Of a DNA stretch of 25,091 nucleotides, positions 1 through 6,636 are shown in pieces. The stretch spans positions 1 to 25,091 of the forward strand of contig JBQDHL010000016.1 of assembly GCA_052093725.1 (NCBI GenBank), written 5' to 3'. The stretch's first letter is position 1; every line of letters starts with the position of its first letter. The notes beneath the pieces are model-generated. The model saw only the letters and a program-made list of their open reading frames with translations. It was not told the origin of the DNA and searched no databases. The translations under genes were made by a program, and so were the position numbers. The stretch comes from Jeotgalicoccus sp052093725. GTDB taxonomy: Bacteria > Bacillota > Bacilli > Staphylococcales > Salinicoccaceae.

Positions 1-105
1 ACACGTGTATTTAATGAGATTGTAACACCGATGCTGATTGGCGGATTCGTTACGGTAACGGTAGCATCTGTAGTGGTTGCATCATTTATTATGGGAATGT
101 TATAA
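1..105 (+). CDS. C-terminal fragment of a membrane protein, probably a transporter
   Basis: An open frame runs from the first base of the window to a TAA at 103-105, so only the last 34 residues of the protein are visible. They end in a long hydrophobic stretch (roughly residues 12-33 of the fragment, rich in Val, Ala, Gly, Ile) that looks like a terminal transmembrane helix followed by a very short tail. Only 19 bases separate it from the start of the amidohydrolase, so the two are probably co-transcribed. A permease feeding a hydrolase is a common arrangement, but the family cannot be named from this fragment. Confidence 0.55.
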   Translation, partial: TRVFNEIVTPMLIGGFVTVTVASVVVASFIMGML

Positions 106-124
106 AAAAAGGGGTTACTATACA

Positions 125-1348
125 ATGAATAAATTAATCATAGAAAATATCAATTTAATTGACGGCAGTGGTGCTGACGTTAAAGAAAATGTAACAGTGG
201 TTATTGAGGATGGAAAATTCACGCATATCGGAAGTACTGTTGAAACGGATGGTGCTGAGATCATTGATGGGCAGGGGAAATACATGCTGCCGGGTATGAT
301 CGATACGCATGTACATCTATCGACAGAATTTAAACCGCTGGCAGAACGTGTTGCAACACCATTCTCATATCATTTTTATGAAGCGGCTCAATATGCTGAA
401 AGAACGATTAACGCAGGGATAACAACAGTGAGAGATGCACTTGGAAGCTCACTTGGATTCAAACAGGCGATCAATGACGGCTTAATCGTCGGACCGCGTA
501 TGCAGGTTTCAATTAATGCCCTGTCAATTACCGGAGGCCACGGTGACGGCTATAACTATTCAGGAATTGACCTCGGTCTGGTACGACCGTATGAAGGTAT
601 GCCGGACGGTATTGCGGACGGTGTCGAAGAAGTTCGTAAGAAGACGCGTGAAATGCTGCGTGCAGGAGCAGATGTGATTAAAGTTATGGCAACGGGCGGC
701 GTATCAAGTCCGACAGACCATCCTAAATTTACACAGTACTCACTGGACGAATTAAAAGTAATCGTTGAAGAAGCGCAGTTTAGAAACGGCGTTAAAGTAA
801 TGGCGCATGCACAGGGGCTTGAAGGTATTAAAAACTGTGTTGAAGCAGGTATTCATTCGATTGAACACGGAATATATTTAGATGATGAAGTGATTGAGCA
901 GATGAAATTAAAAGGAACTTACTTAGTTCCAACACTGCTGGCACCGGTGTCAGTAATAGAATTTTCCGATGAGCTCGGAATTTCTGCAGTAGGATTGAAA
1001 AAATCAAAAGAAGTAATGGATGACCATAGAGCAAGCTTTAAGAAAGCATATGAAGCAGGAGTAAATATTGCGATGGGAACGGATGCCGGAGTATTTAAAC
1101 ACGGTACAAATTTACGTGAACTTGAACTCATGGTTGAATCGGGAGCAACACCTATGGACGCAATCGTTATTTCAACTAAAAATGCTGCTGAATGTATGGA
1201 GATAGACGGTCTCGGACTTGTTAAAAAAGGTTACATTGCAGACTTTATTTTAACTGAAAATAATCCGCTAGAAGATATCGGAATTCTGAAAAATAACGAT
1301 GAAATTAAAGTAGTCGCAAAAGACGGGAAAATACTGAAAAGCTTATAA
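125..1348 (+). CDS. Metal-dependent amidohydrolase, imidazolonepropionase/prolidase-like
   Basis: This 407-residue cytoplasmic hydrolase belongs to the amidohydrolase superfamily (COG1228-like, imidazolonepropionase-related). The visible metal and catalytic residues are His62 and His64 in a THVH motif after beta strand 1, Lys186 (VIKVM, the likely carbamylated bridging lysine), His228 (MAHAQG), His248 (SIEHG) and Asp320 (GTDAG). This is the full set for a binuclear site. Length is normal. Family members cleave Xaa-Pro or N-acyl-amino-acid-type amides or cyclic imides, and the substrate cannot be read from sequence. The ATG at 125 is chosen because a GGGG motif lies about 10 bases upstream; the longer frame from a TTG at 77 would overlap the previous gene. 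It follows a membrane protein gene closely and ends at a terminator. Confidence 0.88.
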   Translation: MNKLIIENINLIDGSGADVKENVTVVIEDGKFTHIGSTVETDGAEIIDGQGKYMLPGMIDTHVHLSTEFKPLAERVATPFSYHFYEAAQYAERTINAGITTVRDALGSSLGFKQAINDGLIVGPRMQVSINALSITGGHGDGYNYSGIDLGLVRPYEGMPDGIADGVEEVRKKTREMLRAGADVIKVMATGGVSSPTDHPKFTQYSLDELKVIVEEAQFRNGVKVMAHAQGLEGIKNCVEAGIHSIEHGIYLDDEVIEQMKLKGTYLVPTLLAPVSVIEFSDELGISAVGLKKSKEVMDDHRASFKKAYEAGVNIAMGTDAGVFKHGTNLRELELMVESGATPMDAIVISTKNAAECMEIDGLGLVKKGYIADFILTENNPLEDIGILKNNDEIKVVAKDGKILKSL

Positions 1349-1356
1349 TTAAAATT

Positions 1357-1384
1357 AAGCCGTCCGCTGCGACGGCTTTTTTCA
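1357..1384 (+). terminator. Rho-independent terminator after the amidohydrolase
   Basis: An 8-bp stem (AAGCCGTC paired with GACGGCTT) encloses a 6-base loop and runs into a T tract. It begins 8 bases after the amidohydrolase stop codon and separates that unit from yitT. Confidence 0.9.
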
Positions 1385-1388
1385 TGCG

Positions 1389-1415
1389 TTGAAAGATATG
1401 TTAAAGTAATATAAC
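1389..1415 (+). promoter_or_regulatory. Possible sigma-A promoter for the YitT-family gene
   Basis: TTGAAA at 1389-1394 and TATAAC at 1410-1415 lie between the preceding terminator and the gene. The spacer is only 15 bases, shorter than ideal, so this is a tentative call. A promoter is expected here because a terminator lies immediately upstream. Confidence 0.35.
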
Positions 1416-1450
1416 ATAGAAAAAGTACAAGCATTCAAAGGGGGATATGC

Positions 1451-2344
1451 ATGAAAATCAGAAAAGCTTTAAAAAATACCCGGTTCGAAAAGATAAAACT
1501 ATCATTTAACTCAGAGCTTACTGTGCAGACGTTAATTAACGTTCTGACCATCATCGTAGGATCGTTTCTATTCGCTATCGGTGTTAACGGCTTTATGATT
1601 GCAGGAAACCTCGGTGAGGGCGGTTTTATCGGTCTCTCTATTATTTTATTTTATGCTTACGGAATACCTACCGCGTTATCAAACTTAATAATGAACTTCT
1701 TAATACTTATCGTCGGTTTTAAATTTTTAGGCAGACGAGCAATGCTCTATACAATATTTACGATTCCAATGACATCACTTGCATTATGGGTAACGGAATC
1801 ATGGCAAATGCAAACAGATGAAATTTTAATCAATACAGTATTCGGCGGGCTGTTTATCGGGATGGGCATCGGTTTGATTATCCGTATCGGTTCAACAACA
1901 GCTGGGACGACGCTGCTCGCAAAGATGGCAAACAAATATCTCGACGTCAACGTTTCATATGCACTCCTGTTCTTTGATTTAATTGTCATTACAATCGGGC
2001 TGACAGTAATGTCGCTTGAACAGGTGCTCTTAACAGTTATTGCATTATACATTGCAACGAAAGTCATGGACTTCATTATTGAAGGTATGAACCCGAAAAA
2101 AGCAGTTACGATTATCTCTCGGGATCCGGATCTGCTGGCGAACTTAATCAATACGAAAATACACCGCGGAGTCACGATATTAGACGGACACGGTTATTAT
2201 TCAAAAGAAGAAAAAGACATCTTATTTGTTGTTATTAATAAATCACAGCTTAACCGCTTGAAACGACTTATTAAAGCGAATGACGATCAGGCATTTGTCG
2301 TCGTGCACGATGTAAACAGCGTCCTCGGAAATTACCTGATTTAA
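1451..2344 (+). CDS. yitT: YitT family membrane protein (DUF161 + DUF2179)
   Basis: This 297-residue protein has the two-part YitT architecture. A membrane domain with about five or six hydrophobic segments covers roughly residues 30-200 and includes Gly-rich turns such as GNLGEGGFIG and GSTTAGTTLLA. A soluble DUF2179-like domain follows at about residues 220-292 and includes HRGVTILDGHGYYS. Length and domain order are typical of the Bacillus/Staphylococcus paralog family. No transported substrate is established for these proteins. The ATG at 1451 is preceded by an AGGGGG ribosome binding site. The gene stands alone between two terminators and is convergent with the downstream methyltransferase. 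Which of the several YitT paralogs it corresponds to cannot be told here. Confidence 0.85.
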   Translation: MKIRKALKNTRFEKIKLSFNSELTVQTLINVLTIIVGSFLFAIGVNGFMIAGNLGEGGFIGLSIILFYAYGIPTALSNLIMNFLILIVGFKFLGRRAMLYTIFTIPMTSLALWVTESWQMQTDEILINTVFGGLFIGMGIGLIIRIGSTTAGTTLLAKMANKYLDVNVSYALLFFDLIVITIGLTVMSLEQVLLTVIALYIATKVMDFIIEGMNPKKAVTIISRDPDLLANLINTKIHRGVTILDGHGYYSKEEKDILFVVINKSQLNRLKRLIKANDDQAFVVVHDVNSVLGNYLI

Positions 2345-2351
2345 TATATTT

Positions 2352-2389
2352 AAGAAGCGCTGCATCTCAGTTGAGATGCAGCGCTTCTT
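2352..2389. terminator. Bidirectional terminator between convergent genes
   Basis: A perfect 18-bp inverted repeat (AAGAAGCGCTGCATCTCA and its complement) has only 2 bases between the arms, so the hairpin loop must open a pair or more. It carries A residues on one flank and T residues on the other, so it can terminate from both sides. It lies between the yitT stop at 2344 and the methyltransferase stop codon at 2390-2392, and directly abuts the latter. Confidence 0.92.
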
Positions 2390-3160
2390 TTATCGTTTAA
2401 CGGAACTTAAAAGTACAGCTTCTCCCTGGAATGACTGAATTTTACCGTCCTGCTCCTGAATCCGGAATTTGTGTTTCACATATTCATTGGCACTCAGCAT
2501 GATATCAGTAAGATTTTCTACCTCATCATCTGTCAGATGCATGCGGGTGCACCAATCTTCAAATTCAAAGAGTTTTTCAAAACGATGCATCTCGAAAATT
2601 TCGAAATTTTCCATCTCGAGCATTTGGAACCACTCTGTTTTCTTCCAAGCACGGAAATGACTGTAGTCACGCAACTTTTCGATTTTATTATAGAAATGAT
2701 CGAATTCATTTTTTTCAGGAGCCGCATTGTCATTCAAAAGGAAACGGCCGCCGGGTTTAAGTACACGGGAGACTTCTTTTATAAAGTCTTTAATATTCGG
2801 GAAGTGGTGGGGCGCAATACGGCATGTAACAATATCAAATGTCTCATCTTCAAAAGGCATGTTCTCAGCATCACCTTCAACAAATTCCACATTGGAATGT
2901 CCATTGTCCGTGATGAACTTCTTGGCAGACGCAAGCATTTCCGGTGTGAGGTCGAGAGCAGTTACATGATCAGCAAGCGGAGCGAGAGCATTAGCTGTAT
3001 GCCCGCCGCCTGTCGCGGCATCGAGTACGATATCCGTTTTTTTAACCTGTGCCATTTCTATTAAAGTATTCAAATCTCCGCCAAGACGGTGTATTTTACT
3101 GCTAACGTAGGAATCTGCGCTCCGGCCAAACTGATTTTTAACATCTTGTTTATTATCCAT
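2390..3160 (-). CDS. Class I SAM-dependent methyltransferase (UbiE/YcgJ-like)
   Basis: This 256-residue soluble protein has the Rossmann-fold methyltransferase motifs in order. They are motif I LDAATGGGHTA (residues 46-56), the acidic end of strand 2 at Asp70 (ALDLTPEML), GDAENMPF (96-103, motif II region) and RVLKPGGRFLL (132-142, motif III). The pattern matches Methyltransf_11/UbiE-type enzymes such as Bacillus YcgJ, most of which have no assigned substrate. The C-terminal third (WKKTEW, DWCTRMHLT) is typical of this subgroup. The ATG at 3160 has a GGGG ribosome binding site upstream on the minus strand. The upstream region contains the assembly gap, so it is unclear whether it is transcribed alone or by read-through from the lipid genes on the same strand. 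Confidence 0.85.
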   Translation of the reverse strand: MDNKQDVKNQFGRSADSYVSSKIHRLGGDLNTLIEMAQVKKTDIVLDAATGGGHTANALAPLADHVTALDLTPEMLASAKKFITDNGHSNVEFVEGDAENMPFEDETFDIVTCRIAPHHFPNIKDFIKEVSRVLKPGGRFLLNDNAAPEKNEFDHFYNKIEKLRDYSHFRAWKKTEWFQMLEMENFEIFEMHRFEKLFEFEDWCTRMHLTDDEVENLTDIMLSANEYVKHKFRIQEQDGKIQSFQGEAVLLSSVKR

Positions 3161-3238
3161 AAATACAATCCCCTTATCATTTTTTGATTGAATAATTAGA
3201 TATCTGTATTAACTTGACTTTATCACATTTTTATAATA

Positions 3239-3248
3239 NNNNNNNNNN
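3239..3248. other. Assembly gap (10 Ns)
   Basis: Ten undetermined bases lie in the intergenic region between the small membrane protein gene and the methyltransferase gene. Ten Ns is often a placeholder, so the true length may differ. The promoter of the methyltransferase and the terminator of the lipid operon may lie in or next to it; I see no convincing terminator hairpin in 3249-3310. Confidence 0.95.
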
Positions 3249-3310
3249 TAAAACCTATCGTTATTATTAAAGTAGATAACTTAATATTATGAATTTACGG
3301 AGCAAAAGTT

Positions 3311-3856
3311 TTAAAACGGACTGTGTATACTGAAGTAAATGACGTAAACGATAATCCATACAACAGACCAGATTATGATTTTCATACGCATAGATAGTTT
3401 ATTAAACATATAATGTGACAGCACATATGCGATTACGGATACAGTTAAAAAACGCAACAGTCTCGCAGGAATGGTAAATATAAGAAACAGTACTATTCCC
3501 ACATATTCAGGTGCAGCAGCTGCAAACAGCTTATATGGTACACCGAAGATGGGACCGGTAATCAGTGCGGTGAGAGTGCTGTCTTCCATAGAGTGGTGGA
3601 CATGTTCAATCATATATTCATGGGTAGCGGGGATGCCGAGCATAATCGTTTCGACGTATTCAGCATCAAAACTGCTCCACAGAAATATAATGATTCCGCC
3701 GAACATTGCACCGGCCATGGCGACTATATTCGCATAAAGAACATATTTAAAATTCTTCGTCCAAAGGGCATGCAGCGACAAAATAACATCCGGAATGATA
3801 AAAAACAAAGTTGCTTCACTGAGTCCCCATATAAATATAATCATCATCATTACCAT
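3311..3856 (-). CDS. Small integral membrane protein, possibly DedA/YqaA-like
   Basis: This is a 181-residue, strongly hydrophobic protein with about four or five membrane segments. Features include an N-terminal Glu within a membrane segment (WGLSEATLFF), a following IPD motif, a Gly-rich helix (AGAMFGGIIIF), a Gly-Pro-Phe-Gly-Pro motif (GPIFGVPYK) and a Pro/Arg-rich turn (IPARLLRF). These resemble the charge and turn pattern of the SNARE-associated/DedA (VTT) and YqaA membrane families, but I cannot assign the family firmly. The ATG at 3856 overlaps the plsC stop by 7 bases and is preceded by an AGGAGGAAGGA ribosome binding site. As the last gene of the phospholipid operon it may act in lipid translocation or retention; this is inference from context. 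Confidence 0.7.
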   Translation of the reverse strand: MVMMMIIFIWGLSEATLFFIIPDVILSLHALWTKNFKYVLYANIVAMAGAMFGGIIIFLWSSFDAEYVETIMLGIPATHEYMIEHVHHSMEDSTLTALITGPIFGVPYKLFAAAAPEYVGIVLFLIFTIPARLLRFLTVSVIAYVLSHYMFNKLSMRMKIIIWSVVWIIVYVIYFSIHSPF

Positions 3857-4476
3857 TCGTTAAATTGTCCTTCCTCCTGTAATGTATCCATACGCTCATT
3901 TACTTCAATCATAAAATCATTGCGGTTATCGGTATAGAAAAATTTATCCCCGACGAATATATCAACAAAGAACGGTACAAATACAAAAGAGCCTTTCGGC
4001 AATGATTTACCGAGTCCATGTATAAAGAGCGGCACTATAGGTACTTCCGGTTTTTCGCGCATTAGATAATATATACCGCTTTTATATTTACTCAGCTGTT
4101 CTGCTTCGCCGCGTGATCCTTCGGGGAATAAAATAATGATCCCATCGTTTTCCAGCGCTTCAAGTACAGGTTTGAACATTCCTCTGAAGTCGCGTGTCAT
4201 CTTTCGTTCTATCGGTATAATGTTCATTACTTTCGTCGAGAAGAAAGAGAGAAATTTATTCTTCATAAAGTAATCTCCGGCGGCAACAGGACGAACTTTT
4301 GCAAAGCTTTTCCCTCTAAATAGAGACATCAGCACAAGTGTATCAAGATGGCTGTTATGGTTTGCAATAATCACGCACGGGCCTTTATCCGGCAGCTTGT
4401 TCTTACCGCGGATATTCAGGCCTAAGACAAATAATATGACTGGTCTTACTAATAGAGCAAACAGTATATTTTTCAT
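3850..4476 (-). CDS. plsC: 1-acyl-sn-glycerol-3-phosphate acyltransferase (PlsC family)
   Basis: This 208-residue membrane-associated acyltransferase would add an acyl chain to lysophosphatidate (or a related acceptor) to give phosphatidate. Visible motifs are the catalytic H-x4-D (NHNSHLD, His40 and Asp45), the acceptor-binding FPEGSRG (117-123) and VPIVPL (145-150), with a hydrophobic N-terminal anchor. An upstream GTG at 4485 gives three more codons. I prefer the ATG at 4476 because an AGGTGAT sequence, complementary to the 16S rRNA 3' end, lies at the right distance and includes that GTG. It follows the cdsA-like gene directly and overlaps the next gene. It may be a second PlsC paralog dedicated to this operon, since the housekeeping plsC usually lies elsewhere. 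Confidence 0.88.
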   Translation of the reverse strand: MKNILFALLVRPVILFVLGLNIRGKNKLPDKGPCVIIANHNSHLDTLVLMSLFRGKSFAKVRPVAAGDYFMKNKFLSFFSTKVMNIIPIERKMTRDFRGMFKPVLEALENDGIIILFPEGSRGEAEQLSKYKSGIYYLMREKPEVPIVPLFIHGLGKSLPKGSFVFVPFFVDIFVGDKFFYTDNRNDFMIEVNERMDTLQEEGQFNEW

Positions 4477-4485
4477 AATCATCAC

Positions 4486-5424
4486 CTAAAAGTAGAAGTA
4501 TCTTGTAAAGTGGAAAAACAGCGGTGCTGTATATGTCAGCGAATCGACACGGTCAAGTATCCCGCCGTGTCCGGGAATAATTGCTGAAGTATCTTTAATA
4601 TTTAAATCACGTTTTAATGCAGAGATATTAACGTCACCGATAAAGCCGGTTAAACCGATATACAATCCGGCAATGATGCTCGCAAAGAGCGAGAATGGTG
4701 TAATTAACGGTGCTAAAATAACAGCGAGAACTGTTGTAGTCAACACACCGCCAATAAATCCGGCCCACGTTTTATTCGGTGATACTTTCGGAATGATTTT
4801 CTTTTTACCGAGCATTTTTCCCCAGATAAACTGTGCGACATCGTTTGCCTGCGTAAGAACTACTAAGAATAGTACAAGTCCCGCACCGGCGACGCTTTCT
4901 TCACGTCCTGGCAGAACGAGCAGAAAGGCCAGATGAGACAGCCCGAAGACCATGAGCATGACTCCCCATTGCACTGTTGCAATAGAACGGAGAAAGTTTT
5001 TTGTTTCTCCGACAATAATTGCCTGAATAGGAATAAGCAGAAACATGTAGACGGGAATGAACACGATAAACATTCCGTACCAGCCGAGATATATTAATAA
5101 AAACTGGATAGGAATTGTCATGTAGGCCCAGAACAGTACAAGTCGGTGTGCCCGGTTAAACGGTATAAGCGAAAAATATTCTTTTAAGGCAAGGAAACAG
5201 AGCAGTGCCATAAAGATGAGTGAAATTGTCGAATGAATAATAAGAGCAAATGTAAAGATGATGAACATTATCCACCACGAGCGGATGCGCATTTCTACTT
5301 CTTTCAGTCCGCTGCTGTTATTTTTCTGTTTCATAACCTTAGTAATAATCGTAGAAATTATCAGCACCGCTACAATTCCAATTAATACGTAAAGTACTTC
5401 ATCTGTCAGTAGATTTATATTCAT
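4486..5424 (-). CDS. CDP-diacylglycerol synthase family protein (CdsA/YnbB-like)
   Basis: This 312-residue polytopic membrane enzyme is predicted to convert phosphatidate and CTP to CDP-diacylglycerol and pyrophosphate. The C-terminal CdsA signature is complete at about residues 266-294: S-x-L-K-R, four residues, K-D, then PGHGG-x-L-D-R-x-D, including the metal-binding acidic residues. About eight hydrophobic segments precede it. It is longer than many housekeeping CdsA proteins because of an extra N-terminal membrane segment (residues 11-28) plus a basic linker. The start overlaps the phosphatidyltransferase stop by 4 bases (ATGA), showing translational coupling. The pairing with a CDP-alcohol phosphatidyltransferase resembles the E. 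coli ynbA-ynbB pair, so it may be an accessory paralog rather than the only CdsA of the cell. Confidence 0.85.
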   Translation of the reverse strand: MNINLLTDEVLYVLIGIVAVLIISTIITKVMKQKNNSSGLKEVEMRIRSWWIMFIIFTFALIIHSTISLIFMALLCFLALKEYFSLIPFNRAHRLVLFWAYMTIPIQFLLIYLGWYGMFIVFIPVYMFLLIPIQAIIVGETKNFLRSIATVQWGVMLMVFGLSHLAFLLVLPGREESVAGAGLVLFLVVLTQANDVAQFIWGKMLGKKKIIPKVSPNKTWAGFIGGVLTTTVLAVILAPLITPFSLFASIIAGLYIGLTGFIGDVNISALKRDLNIKDTSAIIPGHGGILDRVDSLTYTAPLFFHFTRYFYF

Positions 5425-6026
5425 TGTGTTTCCTCCAGTCCGCCAAGAACGCGTTTGTAAATATTAATTCCAATTAATACTGATGCGATAGTGAACACGA
5501 TATGAAGAAATGGTTCAAGCGGGACATTGAATAAAAGCAATAATGCGACAGCACCGATTAAAAATGCGCGGTCACTTTTTCCCATCGGCCCGTCATAGCG
5601 CCTTTCTCCTGCAGTAACTTCCGACAGGACTCCAGCCATCTCACTAATAATTGACAGTGAAATAAAAATAACTACACTCGCCGGAAAGGTTTGAGTCAGG
5701 AGTAAAAAAGGAATGAATAATGCAGTGTCACTGATAACATCTGTCAGTTCATTTAAAAACTTGCCTAGACGGCTCTGTAAATTAAATTTTTTAGCGAGGA
5801 CTCCGTCAATCGCGTTCATCGCCATACGGAAAAACATGAATACCGGAATGATGGCATAGATCCAGGATGATTCATAATTAAAATAAAAAAGCACACCTAT
5901 AATAATTGACAATAGGCATGCTGATATTGTCACCTGATTTGGGGTGACATGGTTTTTATGAAGAAAATTTACGAACGGCATAAGCGTCTGCTGGAATTTT
6001 GGTTTTAATTCATAAATACTGATCAT
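5421..6026 (-). CDS. CDP-alcohol phosphatidyltransferase family protein (YnbA-like)
   Basis: This 201-residue membrane protein has about six hydrophobic segments and the spacing of the CDP-alcohol phosphotransferase signature (D-xx-D-G-xx-A-R-x8-G-x3-D-x3-D) at residues 71-96. The residues themselves differ: Asn71 replaces the first Asp, Lys79 replaces Arg and Asn92 replaces the third Asp, while Asp74, Gly75, Gly88 and Asp96 are kept. Family members transfer a phosphatidyl group from CDP-diacylglycerol to an alcohol such as glycerol phosphate, serine or inositol. The altered signature makes the acceptor, and even activity, uncertain. It is not a standard PgsA or PssA. The ATG at 6026 has a GGAGTG site upstream. 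It starts the tight phosphatidyltransferase-cdsA-plsC-membrane protein cluster. Confidence 0.82.
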   Translation of the reverse strand: MISIYELKPKFQQTLMPFVNFLHKNHVTPNQVTISACLLSIIIGVLFYFNYESSWIYAIIPVFMFFRMAMNAIDGVLAKKFNLQSRLGKFLNELTDVISDTALFIPFLLLTQTFPASVVIFISLSIISEMAGVLSEVTAGERRYDGPMGKSDRAFLIGAVALLLLFNVPLEPFLHIVFTIASVLIGINIYKRVLGGLEETQ

Positions 6027-6058
6027 TCAAAATCACTCCAATATTCTATGGCCAAAAG

Positions 6059-6487
6059 TTAATATTTAATTTCCCGATCGAGCAGATATAATATGATATT
6101 GTCGTTTTCTGCGATGAGTTTAAAGCCTTTGTACTGCAGCCATGTTCTCGAAAAAGAAGTGCGGTAATGTTCATGTGAAAGTATGTAAATTTTACTGACA
6201 TCCTCAGTTGCTTTTAAATAGGCATCGAGTAATTTCGAACCAATGCCGGACGTCGGATGACCTGCATGCATTACAATCTCAGCGATATACTGATTGTGAT
6301 TGCCATCGCCGCTTGAACGGATAATACCGACCAGCTGTTCATCATGGGTAACACTGATACAGTAATCCGATTTTAAAATATTGCTGTAAAGCTTATCGTA
6401 ATCTCTATATAATTCCGTGTCTCCGGATGTGTAAAGTTCGACGATATCGTCCTGTGACATATTTTTCTCAGTTGTAATAGTAACCAT
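6059..6487 (-). CDS. GNAT family N-acetyltransferase
   Basis: This 142-residue single-domain protein has the GNAT acetyl-CoA binding signature. Strand 4 (AEIVMHAGHP, residues 69-78) leads into the pyrophosphate loop SGIGSKLL (80-87, the x-x-G-x-G/A pattern), and a YKGF element (119-122) is typical of the C-terminal half. The acceptor is unknown. The ATG at 6487 is preceded by GGGGTGA. It is the first gene of a minus-strand unit, 32 bases before the phosphatidyltransferase gene with no terminator between, so it is probably co-transcribed with the phospholipid genes. Nothing in its sequence links it to lipids directly. Confidence 0.85.
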   Translation of the reverse strand: MVTITTEKNMSQDDIVELYTSGDTELYRDYDKLYSNILKSDYCISVTHDEQLVGIIRSSGDGNHNQYIAEIVMHAGHPTSGIGSKLLDAYLKATEDVSKIYILSHEHYRTSFSRTWLQYKGFKLIAENDNIILYLLDREIKY

Positions 6488-6516
6488 GGTTCACCCCGTG
6501 TTTATTGTAGTAACTA

Positions 6517-6522
6517 ATTATA
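6517..6522 (-). promoter_or_regulatory. Extended -10 element of the minus-strand promoter
   Basis: On the minus strand this reads TGATATAAT (an extended TGn element joined to TATAAT), 29 bases before the GNAT start. A -35 match at the 17-base spacing is weak (TTTCAA), as is common for extended -10 promoters. It probably drives the GNAT and phospholipid genes. Confidence 0.5.
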
Positions 6523-6527
6523 TCAAG

Positions 6528-6542
6528 AATTTTCAGATATTG
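6528..6542. promoter_or_regulatory. CodY-box-like sequence in the divergent promoter region
   Basis: The 15 bases AATTTTCAGATATTG match 12 of 15 positions of the CodY consensus AATTTTCWGAAAATT. They overlap the -35 of the plus-strand promoter and sit just upstream of the minus-strand -10, a position suited to repressing either or both. CodY links branched-chain amino acids and GTP to genes of amino acid use in this group, which suits the 5-oxoproline operon. The match is real; the function is inferred. Confidence 0.5.
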
Positions 6543-6568
6543 AAAGATAACACATGATTGTTTATAAT
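6540..6568 (+). promoter_or_regulatory. Sigma-A promoter of the 5-oxoproline operon
   Basis: TTGAAA at 6540-6545 and a consensus TATAAT at 6563-6568 are separated by 17 bases. The element lies 68 bases before the SRPBCC start and is the only strong plus-strand promoter seen ahead of the 6637-13368 gene string. Confidence 0.75.
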
Positions 6569-6636
6569 CATAACTGTATGCGGTTTCAAAGAAAAGTGAA
6601 ATGTAAAAAAATACTTTAAGAAACAGGGTGCGGTAA

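Noticed and set aside
1747..2175. A 142-codon open frame opposite yitT
   Set aside because: It is antisense to a conserved gene, with no ribosome binding site or family motif.
2471..3064. A 197-codon open frame on the plus strand
   Set aside because: It is antisense to the well-supported methyltransferase gene, has no ribosome binding site or recognisable family, and its composition is that of a complementary-strand shadow.
5421..6026. Standard PgsA phosphatidylglycerophosphate synthase
   Set aside because: The signature aspartates 1 and 3 are Asn and the context is not that of pgsA, so the specific name was not used.
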